A DNA stretch of 18,137 nucleotides from Chloroflexota bacterium (GCA_024223125.1 JAAEOP010000201.1:1-18137), one strand, 5' to 3'; shown: positions 8,116-16,826, numbered from the stretch's first letter. Numbers and translations: made by a program. The notes: generated by a model not told the origin, from the letters alone.

Positions 8116-11100
8116 CTACTCTTCGGTGTTGCTGCTGCGTTCCCAATGGTACTCAAAAAGCTGCTTAAAATCATCAATCGCTTGTGGGTCTGATGTGCCC
8201 ATATTGTATTCTGTCAGGCCACCGCCATCTCCAAAAGCACTGTAATGGAAATTTTGGCTGCCAACAATCAGAAACTGATCATCAATTAGCGTCGCTTTGT
8301 AATGCATTGGCTCCGTGAAGAAGCGCACTTCCACCTGATCTTCCAAACCCCGTTCGATGATTTCTTCACCCATCATAACCAGAGCAACCGAGGTTTCCAC
8401 TCCATCAATCGGATTCGATTTCAACAGCAGTCGTAAATGGACGTCGTTTTCTTCTACCGCATTGAGTAAGCTATCCAGATACGGTGTTGCCTGCTCAATG
8501 GTACAAACCTGATCATAAATCAGGTTGAGGTCGCAAATCATTTGGGCGGTAAAGTTGACATGAACGACATCAATCGTTTCCTCGGCCGCGATCAAGGCAG
8601 CGATGACTTGATCGTCAGATTCAGCAAATGCTTCGGTACGGTGCATGGAAAAAGCGGCCGTATTTTCATCCGCTGCCGGGTTCCCATTGGGTAAATAATA
8701 TTTCAGTACATCCGGCACATGATCGGCCGTTGCTTTTGTATCCCAACACGTCACTTGCCACACTCGATACGATGGATAAAAGTCCCGGCAGTGGCGTTTG
8801 TCGGCTCCTTCCCATAAATCGTCAAACATGCGCTGCGTATCTTGGGCTACGGGGCCAGTCATTTGAATGCCCAAATCGTTACGCCCCGATCCTTTGTCTG
8901 AGGGGTGATTAGCCGGGAAATGTTCGTAGCTCATATTGTATCCGGCGGCCACGGCTGTTTTACCATCAATAATCATCGTCTTCGTGTGGCTGTGGGGCAA
9001 TGCGCCATCAAAATCGGCCACTTCCAACCGCCAGCCGATGTCTGAGTTTACCATCTCCGGCACACCGGCATCCCGCACATCATTCAACACATTCCAAAGC
9101 TGGTTACTGAAATCTTCTTTAGCCAGTTCTGGCGGATTGCCCAGCATGATGCGCACCGTTATGCCGCGTGGGTACTGTTCTGGATGGGCAACTACCCGAT
9201 CATACAATTCGGCCACGGCCGCAGCCAGCAAACTGCCTGGACTGTCATTCTTCTCCTCGGCGTCGGCATCGTACCACATGGTTGAAAAGAGGACTTCGTA
9301 TTGCGCTTCTGGAATCAGGCTAAACATCGGATCAAATACCCCGTTAGGCGTTGGTTCCAACTCTGAAAAAGCGGGGTCGGGATTGGGGGTGAACAGCAGC
9401 CGGTCATATTGGTTGCCGCAGTAGGGTACGATGGTTCCCGGCGGCCGAAACTGTTCATCCTGAGCCACATCCAACAAACGTTGCGAAATACCATCGAGTG
9501 GGTGATCTTCACAAGTGTACTGTTTTTGGCTGGCGTATTGCAGGCCAGCGTCTGGGTCAGCCCAGGCCAGATTTAAGCGGCCATTGTCGCTGCTGCTGAC
9601 GGTCGCTTGATTGGCCTGACCGGTATAACTAACGATGGTTGGCGGCTGCCAGATATTGTTGTCGCGGACGCTTTCTACGTGTATGGCCGTACTCACCCAT
9701 ACCCCAAAATTATTATCCACTTCCTCTGTAAACCAGAGCATATGGACACGCCCGTTGCTATCCTGTGCTATCTCCGGGCGATTCAGGCAGGGGGAATTAG
9801 ATACCGTTCCTGTGGCTCCGTCCGTTTGGTATCGCACGAAGCCACCGGCACTACACCAGGCGATATGCAGCTGACCTTCACTATCTGTAAACAAGGAGGG
9901 GGAGTGACCAGAGCCAACCGTTTCGGCCGTTTGCCACGTTCCTTGAAAACGAGCCAGTTGAATTGGTGCATCAACATCCTGCCCACCAACATAAGCCAGG
10001 GCAAATCCATTTGGCAGGGCAGATAAACGAGGCTGTTGTCCCTGGGTATTATTGGGCAAACAGGCGACTGTATCTGGCGTTTGGATGAAATTCCAGGTGG
10101 TAAAAGCCAGCGTATCTTCAGCTTGCCAGGCTACCATCACTGCATCTGCCAGATTCACAGCGATGGTGGGTGATGAAGGGGTTCCGGCGGCGCAATCTGC
10201 GGCCGTTAGCGTTATCGTGTCGTTACATTCACTGTCCTGACATTGGGTGTATTGCACAGCTCCATCTTCAATCCAAACAAGATGGGCTACGCCACGGCCG
10301 TCAAAAGTAATTTGTGGTTGTGTTCCGGTTGTAGATATTATTACACTGTCAACCCATTCGGTCACATCTGCTGCCTCATCATACAAACCGGCTAGATAAA
10401 TGATGCCTTCACCGGCCGCTACTAGACCGATACGGCCGTTTTTTCCATTGGCGATGTGTGGGGATACAGCCGCTTCAGTATTGCTCGGCACAAGCGTGTC
10501 TGCCAAACTGACGACCGGAGACCAATGAGTACCAATCGTGTTCGAGGTTAACTGTTCATCCAGGTGAGCCGTTTGCGGCGTCAGCATATCACCCAATGCC
10601 GCCACCAATGGCCGGAATAAACCAAATATCAAGAACAGTATCAACGCTGTAGCAATTCCCCGGCGCAGCCAGACACGGCGGCGGCTTTCTGGCGGCTTGT
10701 TAGGTAATTCGTGGGCCATTAAGCTGTACATAGCGCCTAAGGCATACCCACCAATCAGACTGAATCCTAAAAAGCCTAGTATCAGCCACAACCTGTTTTC
10801 TGACCCCGGTGCGGCCGCGTCAAATGAAAACAGATATTGGCGTATTCCAATGCCCAGCAGCGAACCGCCTAGCCCAAAACCAACGGCCGCTGCCCGCACC
10901 ACACGCCCCAAACCCACGCGCCCCACTGTCAGCGCTGCCAAAACGACGCCAGCCAACGCTCCGTAAATGGCGCCAATAAGCAAGAAAAGCATCCCAAAAC
11001 GGAAGATGGATATGTCTGCGCCATTCGTATAGAAAATCATCATGGCGACGATAAATCCGGCCGGAAACATAAACGCGCCAAACATCGTACCCAGGCTGAT

Positions 11101-11382
11101 GGCGCTGCGCCACGCATATCCCCAACGGCCGCGTTCGCGGCGCACCATCGGCAATGTATAACCACCGATGAAACTGCCAATGCCGCCGCCAATACCAGCA
11201 ATGAAAAATGCGAGCAAGATGCCCACAATCAAGCGAGCTGCCTGCCCCGCTGCATCCTCTACTGGTTTAATGGAAATTGATCCGATAATGAATGAGCTAA
11301 GTAGAATGCCAACCACCCAACCTCCACCGTAAGCGGCTGCCGATTTCATTCCGTTTTGGTTGTGTTTATCAATTCTGTCCAC
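8116..11382 (-). CDS. Seven-TM / beta-propeller / phospholipase D-like fusion protein
   Basis: 1088 residues in three parts. Residues about 20-262 hold seven hydrophobic helices (about 20-38, 50-78, 92-118, 128-153, 160-180, 198-223, 241-262). Basic residues in the loops after TM2, TM4 and TM6 put the rest outside the cell. Residues about 290-620 carry repeated beta strands with an 'HLVW/HIAW/HMLW/NLAW' pattern spaced like sialidase-type propeller blades. Residues about 660-1085 form a phospholipase D-like domain with two HxKxxxxD motifs: H799/K801/D806 in HTKTMIID and H1027/K1029/D1034 in HYKATLID, both followed by the usual G/S-x-x-N element. The family cuts or transfers phosphodiesters (phospholipids, cardiolipin, nucleic acids); the substrate here is unknown. 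Start: GTG 11382, because AGGAG lies 7 bases upstream; ATG 11397 or 11424 would place that site inside the gene. Heads a likely two-gene unit with the phosphoesterase. Confidence 0.85.
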   Translation of the reverse strand: MDRIDKHNQNGMKSAAAYGGGWVVGILLSSFIIGSISIKPVEDAAGQAARLIVGILLAFFIAGIGGGIGSFIGGYTLPMVRRERGRWGYAWRSAISLGTMFGAFMFPAGFIVAMMIFYTNGADISIFRFGMLFLLIGAIYGALAGVVLAALTVGRVGLGRVVRAAAVGFGLGGSLLGIGIRQYLFSFDAAAPGSENRLWLILGFLGFSLIGGYALGAMYSLMAHELPNKPPESRRRVWLRRGIATALILFLIFGLFRPLVAALGDMLTPQTAHLDEQLTSNTIGTHWSPVVSLADTLVPSNTEAAVSPHIANGKNGRIGLVAAGEGIIYLAGLYDEAADVTEWVDSVIISTTGTQPQITFDGRGVAHLVWIEDGAVQYTQCQDSECNDTITLTAADCAAGTPSSPTIAVNLADAVMVAWQAEDTLAFTTWNFIQTPDTVACLPNNTQGQQPRLSALPNGFALAYVGGQDVDAPIQLARFQGTWQTAETVGSGHSPSLFTDSEGQLHIAWCSAGGFVRYQTDGATGTVSNSPCLNRPEIAQDSNGRVHMLWFTEEVDNNFGVWVSTAIHVESVRDNNIWQPPTIVSYTGQANQATVSSSDNGRLNLAWADPDAGLQYASQKQYTCEDHPLDGISQRLLDVAQDEQFRPPGTIVPYCGNQYDRLLFTPNPDPAFSELEPTPNGVFDPMFSLIPEAQYEVLFSTMWYDADAEEKNDSPGSLLAAAVAELYDRVVAHPEQYPRGITVRIMLGNPPELAKEDFSNQLWNVLNDVRDAGVPEMVNSDIGWRLEVADFDGALPHSHTKTMIIDGKTAVAAGYNMSYEHFPANHPSDKGSGRNDLGIQMTGPVAQDTQRMFDDLWEGADKRHCRDFYPSYRVWQVTCWDTKATADHVPDVLKYYLPNGNPAADENTAAFSMHRTEAFAESDDQVIAALIAAEETIDVVHVNFTAQMICDLNLIYDQVCTIEQATPYLDSLLNAVEENDVHLRLLLKSNPIDGVETSVALVMMGEEIIERGLEDQVEVRFFTEPMHYKATLIDDQFLIVGSQNFHYSAFGDGGGLTEYNMGTSDPQAIDDFKQLFEYHWERSSNTEE

Positions 11383-11389
11383 AATAATT

Positions 11390-11394
11390 CTCCT
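11390..11394 (-). promoter_or_regulatory. Ribosome binding site that fixes a GTG start
   Basis: AGGAG on the minus strand, 7 bases before GTG 11382. In-frame ATGs at 11397 and 11424 lack such a site, so this decides the start of the phospholipase-D-like gene. Confidence 0.65.
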
Positions 11395-11625
11395 CATTCT
11401 ATAATGGGTCAGACAAGCTTCCATTCTCTTTGATGTTGGGAATTGAGTTGGATGTAAGGATACGGCCGTATGCTACGAAAGGCAAAATGTCCTTGATCCG
11501 TCAGACAAAATCTGGCAATATCGCAGAAATCGTTTGGAAGGTATAGACACAGATAGAAAGGAACTCTGTTTTTTACGCACGTCGGTGTTTTTCATTATCT
11601 GTGTGGAAAAAAAAAGGAAGAAACC

Positions 11626-13707
11626 ATGCAATTAACCACCCTCGCTACCTGTAATCTAAACCAATGGGCACTCGACTTTGAAGGTAATTCGGAGCGTATT
11701 ACCGAATCAATTCAGCAAGCAAAAGCGGCCGGAGCTAAATACCGGCTTGGCCCAGAACTGGAAATTCCCGGCTATGGCTGTGAAGATGCTTTCCTGGAAG
11801 GCGACACTATTCGCCACTCTTGGGAGGTACTGGCCGAGATTCTGGAAAGCGATCTGACGGAGGGCATTCTTTGTGATATAGGGATGCCGGTGATGCACAG
11901 AGGGGTGCGGTACAACGGCCGTGTCCTCACCCTCAACCGTCAAATCCTCCTCATTCGCCCCAAGATGATTTTGGCCGACGATGGCAACTACCGTGAGCCG
12001 CGCTGGTTTGCGGCCTGGAAAAAGGCATGCATTCTGGAAGAACACGCCTTGCCCCGTACCATTCAGGCGCTTACCGGGCAAGCGTTCGTTCCCTTTGGCG
12101 ATGGGGCCATTGCCACCCGCGACACTGTGTTAGCGGCCGAAACATGCGAAGAATTGTTTGCCGCTGCCAGCCCCAACGCCTATTTGGGATTGAATGGTGT
12201 AGAAATTTTGGCTAATGGTTCCGGTTCCCATCATGAATTACGAAAGTTGTACCGGCGCATTGATCTCATCAAAAACGCTACCGCAAAAGGGGGTGGCATT
12301 TATTTGTATGCCAATCAGCAAGGGTGTGATGGCGGCCGTCTCTACTTTGATGGCTGTGCCCTGATTGCTGTCAATGGGCAAGTAGTAGCTCAGGGTTCCC
12401 AATTCTCGCCGCGAGATGTGGAGGTGGTGACGGCGACAGTAGATTTGGAAGATGTGCGCTCTTACCGAGGGGCTGTTGGCAGCCGTCAGGTACAGGCCAG
12501 CGGTTCGACCAATGTGCCTCGTGTCACCGTTGATTTTGACCTGACCCACCCACCGACCGCCGCCCCATCCGGCCCGATTGACATTCACCAGCACACGCCG
12601 GAGGAGGAGATAGCTTATGGCCCGGCCTGCTGGTTATGGGATTATTTGCGGCGTTCAGGGATGGCTGGCTTTTTCCTGCCTCTGTCTGGCGGGGCGGATA
12701 GTTCTGCGGTAGCGGCGCAGGTGGGCATCATGTGCCAAATGGTGACGGCCGAAGTGAAAGCAGGTAATAATCAGGTCATGGCTGATGCGCGACGGTTGGC
12801 AGGTGACGATGAGTATCTGCCAACCGATGCGGCCGAGTTTGCCGGCCGTATCTTCCACACCTGTTATCTGGGAACGCAAAACAGTTCTAAGGTTACCCGG
12901 CAGCGGGCAAAGGAGTTAGCCGGACAGATTGGGGCCAATCATTTGGATGTGGATATGGATTCGGCCGTGACCGCCATCACCAAATTATTCATCAAATTCA
13001 CCGGCCGGACGCCCAAGTTCAAAGTGTATGGCGGTTCCGATACCGAAAACCTGGCCTTACAAAATATTCAAGCCCGGCTGCGGATGGTATTGTCTTATTT
13101 GTTGGCGCAGTTGTTACCCTGGGTAAACGGTCGCAGTGGTTCCCTCCTCGTCTTGGGCACAGGTAATGTAGATGAAGCCCTACGCGGTTACCTGACCAAA
13201 TATGATTGTTCCAGCGCCGACATCAACCCCATCGGTGGCATTAGCAAAGTAGATTTGCGCCGCTTCCTACAATGGGCGTCTGTCCACAAAGGGTACACTG
13301 TTTTGTCGGAGATTGTGGCGGCTCCACCTACGGCCGAATTGGAACCGATCACTGCCGATTATGCCCAACTAGATGAAGTGGATATGGGGATGACGTATGA
13401 GGAGTTGAGTCGTTTCGGCCGTTTACGAAAAATTGAACGCTGCGGCCCTCTGGCTATGTTTGAAAAATTGGCCTACGAATGGGATCATCTGCCCCCGCAA
13501 GAGATAGCCAAGAAAGTGAAACATTTCTTCACAACCTACGCCATCAACCGGCACAAGCAAACTGTTCTCACCCCTGCCTACCACGCTGAATCCTACTCCC
13601 CCGACGACAATCGCTTTGACTTGCGCCAATTTTTGTATAACGGCCGTTGGACCTGGCAATTTCGCCAAATTGACAAATTGGTTGGGGAAATGAAAGAAAA
13701 AGAGTAA
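11626..13707 (+). CDS. nadE: Glutamine-dependent NAD+ synthetase, eukaryote-like long form
   Basis: A 693-residue enzyme catalysing the last step of NAD+ synthesis: deamido-NAD+ plus ATP plus glutamine to NAD+. The N-terminal nitrilase-type glutaminase domain (about 1-300) has the Glu-Lys-Cys triad at E44 (in GPELE), K113 (in RPKM) and C174 (in AAETCEELF). The C-terminal ATP pyrophosphatase domain has the PP-loop SGGADSS at 354-360 and [25 protein letters not shown], split around residues 505-528. Length and local wording ([38 protein letters not shown]) closely resemble the eukaryotic Qns1/NADSYN1 type as I recall it, rather than short bacterial NadE. GGAAG sits 5 bases before the ATG. The stop codon lies inside the first 97-bp repeat, whose insertion may have reset the C-terminus by a few residues. 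Confidence 0.95.
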   Translation: MQLTTLATCNLNQWALDFEGNSERITESIQQAKAAGAKYRLGPELEIPGYGCEDAFLEGDTIRHSWEVLAEILESDLTEGILCDIGMPVMHRGVRYNGRVLTLNRQILLIRPKMILADDGNYREPRWFAAWKKACILEEHALPRTIQALTGQAFVPFGDGAIATRDTVLAAETCEELFAAASPNAYLGLNGVEILANGSGSHHELRKLYRRIDLIKNATAKGGGIYLYANQQGCDGGRLYFDGCALIAVNGQVVAQGSQFSPRDVEVVTATVDLEDVRSYRGAVGSRQVQASGSTNVPRVTVDFDLTHPPTAAPSGPIDIHQHTPEEEIAYGPACWLWDYLRRSGMAGFFLPLSGGADSSAVAAQVGIMCQMVTAEVKAGNNQVMADARRLAGDDEYLPTDAAEFAGRIFHTCYLGTQNSSKVTRQRAKELAGQIGANHLDVDMDSAVTAITKLFIKFTGRTPKFKVYGGSDTENLALQNIQARLRMVLSYLLAQLLPWVNGRSGSLLVLGTGNVDEALRGYLTKYDCSSADINPIGGISKVDLRRFLQWASVHKGYTVLSEIVAAPPTAELEPITADYAQLDEVDMGMTYEELSRFGRLRKIERCGPLAMFEKLAYEWDHLPPQEIAKKVKHFFTTYAINRHKQTVLTPAYHAESYSPDDNRFDLRQFLYNGRWTWQFRQIDKLVGEMKEKE

Positions 13708-13799
13708 CTATTCAGCTTCCAGAGGTGCGACGCACTTGCAAAGAGCAGCGGTATTGACATTACTCTGGGAAAAGTGCGTCGCACCTGTACAGTTACGAA
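13703..13799. repeat. 97-bp structured repeat, copy 1 (MITE/REPIN-like)
   Basis: Identical to 16825-16921 except for one base (T13752 versus C16874). Inside are perfect 15-bp inverted arms, AGGTGCGACGCACTT at 13723-13737 and its reverse complement at 13772-13786. An outer pair, GTAACTATTCAG and CTGTACAGTTAC, matches in 10 of 12 positions. No coding capacity. The TAA stop of the NAD+ synthetase gene is within the first bases of the element. It resembles a small non-autonomous mobile repeat; no transposase is in view. Confidence 0.88.
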
Positions 13800-13847
13800 A
13801 AAGAAAGTAATTAATACTGATGGTTAATAGAGAGTTCAATCATAGGA

Positions 13848-14242
13848 TTACTCTTCTAACCCATAAAAGGTAAGCTGGCGTGGTGTAATAATACTAATCA
13901 TTTTGTATGCTTTCAGGCGCAGCAAATCTTTATCGAAGGTGACGATGAGGGCAGCATTACCAGCAATTGCGCACTCTACTATACGGTTATCATCCTCGTC
14001 AGAAGGAACCACATTAAGCGTGATGTCTGGTTCGACCAGTTCTGCCAGTTCGAGGATTGTACCGATAAACAGTTGGGTTTGGCTTTCAGACCAGTCCATC
14101 TTTTCAAGTAGTTTCCTCTTTAATTCCGAGATAATGGCTTCAGAAACGATGAGCTTGATCTGTCCCGCCGAGGCCAATTGCATGACCCTTCCGGCACGGC
14201 GGCCGAAATGTAGACGTTAGTATCAAATACAACCGGGGGCAT
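13848..14242 (-). pseudogene. PIN-domain toxin, frameshifted
   Basis: The frame starting at ATG 14242 gives MPPVVFDTNVYISA, the first strand and first acidic residue (D7) of a PIN ribonuclease of the COG1569/PIN_3 group. It then runs out of frame. From about 14200 the family continues in another frame: RRAGRVMQLASAGQIKLIV..., through SELKRKLLEK and the second acidic cluster VPSDEDDNRIVECA to ALIVTFDKDLL and the stop at 13848. The total, 395 bases, is not a multiple of three. Compared with the usual spacing a few residues also seem missing at the break, so a small deletion near 14190-14205 is likely. The ATG overlaps the antitoxin stop by one base (TGATG), the classic coupled arrangement. The toxin is probably dead, unless the break is a sequencing error. 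Confidence 0.8.
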
Positions 14243-14478
14243 CAGCCTAAAAACGCTTCTAGTTCTTCGTCGGTTTCAAGATCAAGACGAACGGCAGTTT
14301 CCTCTCCCCATTGTCGAATCAGTCGCCACTGACGTACAAATTGATAATGACGAAAAGCTTCTCGCATCAAATCGCTTTTTGTGCGATTTTCTATCTTAGC
14401 TATATTTTCGATAGACATATACATTTCTGGCGGGACGGAGATGTTCAAAATGTGTGTTTTTCGGCGTTGTGTAGTCAC
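14242..14478 (-). CDS. Ribbon-helix-helix (CopG-like) antitoxin
   Basis: A 78-residue protein. Residues 9-16 (ILNISVPP) give the DNA-contacting beta strand, and MYMSIENIAKIENRTKSDLMREAFRHY gives the two helices of a ribbon-helix-helix fold (split around residues 19-45). The acidic tail (DLETDEELEAFLG) is typical of the toxin-binding end of such antitoxins. Start GTG 14478 is supported by GGAGG 6 bases upstream. It should bind and neutralise the PIN toxin encoded immediately downstream and repress the pair's promoter. The antitoxin frame is intact although the toxin is broken, the expected order of decay for such modules. Confidence 0.85.
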   Translation of the reverse strand: MTTQRRKTHILNISVPPEMYMSIENIAKIENRTKSDLMREAFRHYQFVRQWRLIRQWGEETAVRLDLETDEELEAFLG

Positions 14479-14490
14479 AATCTGCCTCCA

Positions 14491-14507
14491 GTAATACTAT
14501 GTAATAC
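14491..14507. promoter_or_regulatory. Direct-repeat candidate operator of the toxin-antitoxin pair
   Basis: GTATTAC occurs twice on the minus strand with start-to-start spacing of 10 bases (14507-14501 and 14497-14491), just before the GGAGG of the antitoxin gene. One helical turn between repeats places both on the same DNA face, the usual geometry for paired ribbon-helix-helix dimers. Binding is inferred, not shown. Confidence 0.5.
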
Positions 14508-14543
14508 AGAATGCTTGTAGCATGAACTGGTCTGAAGATTGTG

Positions 14544-15544
14544 TCAAGTGTCAAAATGAGTCTGTTGTAAACAAACCGCTACAAGAAATAACCAGGTGAT
14601 GACATAAGCGGTAAAAACGAAATGACCCCACAAACTAACCAACACATAAATGCCGGTTAGAAAGGCGACTGTGAACCCAATACACATATTCAATCTGTGA
14701 CAGTTTACCCAAACCATCAGGATAGGGACGATGAGAAAGACGGCATAATGGGTCAATGTTTTGGGGAAAATCAATAACGCATAGGAGAGGGTTAAGGTTA
14801 ATGTTCAATCGGCAATTGTTTCTTTTTCATACGGCCGACGATAGAGTAAGAAAAGCGGACACGACTGTAATCATCATGCCCAGACCCAAAAACAACGGTT
14901 GTACAAAGGGGGAAGCGCTAAAGTCAAACGCTGTTAGCCGCAGGATGGTAGCTAATAAAGATTGGTTGACAATTTCCACATATAAATAATTCTCCATTTC
15001 ATTGAGGATGGGATTGTGGGTGAAATAGCTAAAAAACATATGGGGGCCATAGGCGATGATTGTCAGGAGTGAGGAGACAACGGCCGTGATGACAACCCCT
15101 GCCAGCGGCCGCCAAAGCCGCCGCAAAAAGTGGATAAATGAGTACAATCAGTAAAATGGGCTTGATGATGATGCCTACCCCTAACCAGATGCCGCCGCTT
15201 ATTTTGTCCCGTCGCCGCCAGAATAATAGGAAGGCGAATAAGGCCAGGAAGTTTATTTGGGCCACGTCTAATACTTCTAATGTGGATGGCAGCATGAGGG
15301 TGAGTACGGCCGTTAAAGCCAGATTCTTAATGCCTATTCCTCAAAAAAAAGTGACCACAGCAAAAAAATTGATGGCGATTAAGATAGTAATAGGGTTTAA
15401 GAAGCGAGCACTCACTTGTCCATACGTCCAATAGAGATGAAAATCCCACATTGGCGGCTCCAAAACATGCTTGTAGATACTCCACGCTATTCTAAAGCTG
15501 TAAGCGATGATGACAGCTAATACGAGGCCCATATTGGTAAGCAT
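14544..15544 (-). pseudogene. GT87-like (DUF2029) membrane glycosyltransferase, degraded
   Basis: Four stretches on the minus strand join into one polytopic membrane protein. The N-terminus (MLTNMGLVLAVIIAY... with WDFHLYWTYG) starts at ATG 15544 and hits TGA at 15343-15341. The same frame continues (GIGIKNLALTAVL, VAQINFLALFAFLLFW, GIWLGVGIIIKPILLIVLIYPL). At about 15123, in the run CTTTTTGCGG, it shifts to LRRLWRPLAGVVITAV... . At about 14852, near GCTTTTC, it shifts again to LFLLYRRPYEKETIAD, meets another TGA, and resumes as TLTLTLSYALLIFPKTLTHYAVFL to 14544. The 'DF..YW' start, the 'QIN/QVN' motif and the Lys-Pro after a hydrophobic helix fit the GT87 mannosyltransferase-like family. The usual loop between the N-terminus and 'ITILIAINFF' seems missing. 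Two nonsense codons plus two frameshifts make sequencing error alone unlikely. Confidence 0.75.
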
Positions 15545-15546
15545 TC

Positions 15547-15611
15547 AGGTGACAGTCACTTTTTCTGTTGGTAGCAGTCACAGCATAGTGCGTTTTAGGT
15601 GACAGTCACCT
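15547..15611. repeat. Short repeat pair with dyad AGGTGAC-A-GTCACCT
   Basis: AGGTGACAGTCAC occurs at 15547-15559 and 15597-15609, 50 bases apart, and a partial unit CAGTCAC at 15575-15581. The right copy extends to a 7-base dyad around a central A (15597-15611). The block fills the gap between the FHA gene and the glycosyltransferase pseudogene. It could be a small mobile repeat or a binding site; its ends coincide closely with the pseudogene's ATG. Confidence 0.6.
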
Positions 15612-15625
15612 CTGGGACAAACTGA

Positions 15626-16309
15626 TCAAGGACAAAGCGGGTTAAACCCTAGTGGGCCAAGGGTAGTTTCCCAAAACGGCCGTAATTCTCCACAGTACAA
15701 ATATTGCCCCCCGTTGTATGAATCCAGAAAAATCCCTAATGTGCCACAGCAGCAAATGAGCAGCACGAAGGCCAGCCCACAGCCCAAAACAAGTTGGGTT
15801 GAGCGGCTACGGGGTGTTTCATATATCTGGTCAGCCGGTGGCACATTGGGGTATGGTTCGGCTGGCGGTTCTTTAACGGCCGACAATGGTTGTTGAGCCG
15901 GCGGTTGGATGGGGGGAAGATCAGCCGTATCCTCATCATCGAGTCCAGAAGGAGTATGGGCTGCGGCCGCAGCTTGCACAAATCGTAAACCTATCGTATC
16001 CCCTAATTCAACCACATCCCCATCCTTTAGCGGCGTTAACCCCGCACATCGCTGCCCATTGACAAAAGTGCCATTGGTGCTACCCAAGTCTTCAATCGCA
16101 AACTGATTCCCCTGGGGCACAATTTGAGCATGGCGGCGGGAGATTTCCGGGTCATTGATGACGATTTCATTGTTGGGGGAACGGCCGATAGAATGGGTAA
16201 CGGCCGTGACAACAAATCGTGTATCTGGCGTCGGGCCACGTTCCAACACTAATTCAGCAGACAATCCAGAGGGTGAAGCTGGGGGTGGGTCAAATGGGAA
16301 GTCACTCAT
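15626..16309 (-). CDS. FHA-domain protein with C-terminal membrane helix
   Basis: A 227-residue protein. The forkhead-associated domain (residues about 18-112), which binds phosphothreonine peptides, has all its landmark residues: GRS at 42-44, SRRH at 57-60 and GSTNGTFVNG at 76-85. It is followed by an Ala/Pro-rich linker (about 113-168), one hydrophobic helix at 172-195 and a short Cys-containing tail. The layout suggests a cytoplasmic sensor of Ser/Thr-kinase output tethered to the membrane, though the kinase is not in the window. Start: ATG 16309, preceded by AGGAGG at 5 bases; the upstream ATG 16327 has none. Transcribed away from the DUF952 gene, with a shared 112-base upstream region. 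Confidence 0.92.
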   Translation of the reverse strand: MSDFPFDPPPASPSGLSAELVLERGPTPDTRFVVTAVTHSIGRSPNNEIVINDPEISRRHAQIVPQGNQFAIEDLGSTNGTFVNGQRCAGLTPLKDGDVVELGDTIGLRFVQAAAAAHTPSGLDDEDTADLPPIQPPAQQPLSAVKEPPAEPYPNVPPADQIYETPRSRSTQLVLGCGLAFVLLICCCGTLGIFLDSYNGGQYLYCGELRPFWETTLGPLGFNPLCP

Positions 16310-16421
16310 TGAAGCCTCCTGCGGCAACGGTTACGTGAACTTTGAGGAGTATAAAGTTAAAGTGGGCAACTGTGCAAGCAGTATTCCTGGCAATTTGGAG
16401 AATGATAGGCATAATGAGGAC

Positions 16422-16826
16422 ATGGAGACAATTTATCACATTACAACACAAACAAGCTGGGACACGGCCGTAACCGCCGGACAATATCACGCCGATTCCC
16501 TGACGGCCGAAGGCTTCATTCACTGTTCCACGCTGTCCCAAATACTAATTCCAGCCAACGCGCTCTATCGCGGGCAAACAGATCTCATTCTGCTGTGTAT
16601 CGCCTCATCCCGCGTACACCCCCCCATCATTTATGAAGATTGTTACGAATCGGGGCAAACCTTCCCCCACATCTACGGTCCGCTCAATCTGGACGCTGTA
16701 ACCAACATCATCCCCTTTCCGCCCAATGCGGACGGTACATTCTCATTACCCATACCCCTCAAAGGTTTACCATCTGCTATAGTCTCTCCATCAGGTAGGA
16801 TTAGAGAGGATGTAGATGAACAATAG
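16422..16826 (+). CDS. DUF952 family protein
   Basis: A 134-residue protein matching the DUF952 (COG3502) pattern: IYHITTQTSWD at the start, a central GFIHCSTLSQ, then LILLCIASSRV, IIYEDCYE, FPHIYGPLNLDAV and a C-terminal 'DGTFSLP'. The family is small, cytoplasmic and functionally uncharacterised; the conserved 'GFIHCS' and 'FPHIYGPL' blocks suggest an active or binding site. ATG 16422 begins directly before the conserved region; GAGG close upstream is a weak ribosome site. The last about 17 residues after 'LPIPLKG' extend past the usual family end. The TAG stop overlaps by two bases the edge of the second 97-bp repeat. Confidence 0.88.
   Translation: METIYHITTQTSWDTAVTAGQYHADSLTAEGFIHCSTLSQILIPANALYRGQTDLILLCIASSRVHPPIIYEDCYESGQTFPHIYGPLNLDAVTNIIPFPPNADGTFSLPIPLKGLPSAIVSPSGRIREDVDEQ

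Noticed and set aside
8936..9424. Long plus-strand frame (162 codons) opposite the phospholipase-D-like gene
   Set aside because: Low-complexity Ser/Ala-rich antisense shadow of a gene with both catalytic HKD motifs; no ribosome site or family resemblance.
13593..13784. A minus-strand frame overlapping the NAD+ synthetase end and repeat copy 1
   Set aside because: It is antisense to a well-supported gene, and its similarity to the frame at 16673-16972 is only the shared repeat.
14544..15544. Recoding of TGA as an amino acid, to explain the in-frame stops in the glycosyltransferase
   Set aside because: ParA, the D12 methyltransferase, the SAM methyltransferase and the surface protein all end at TGA in the right place, and the same locus has two frameshifts as well.
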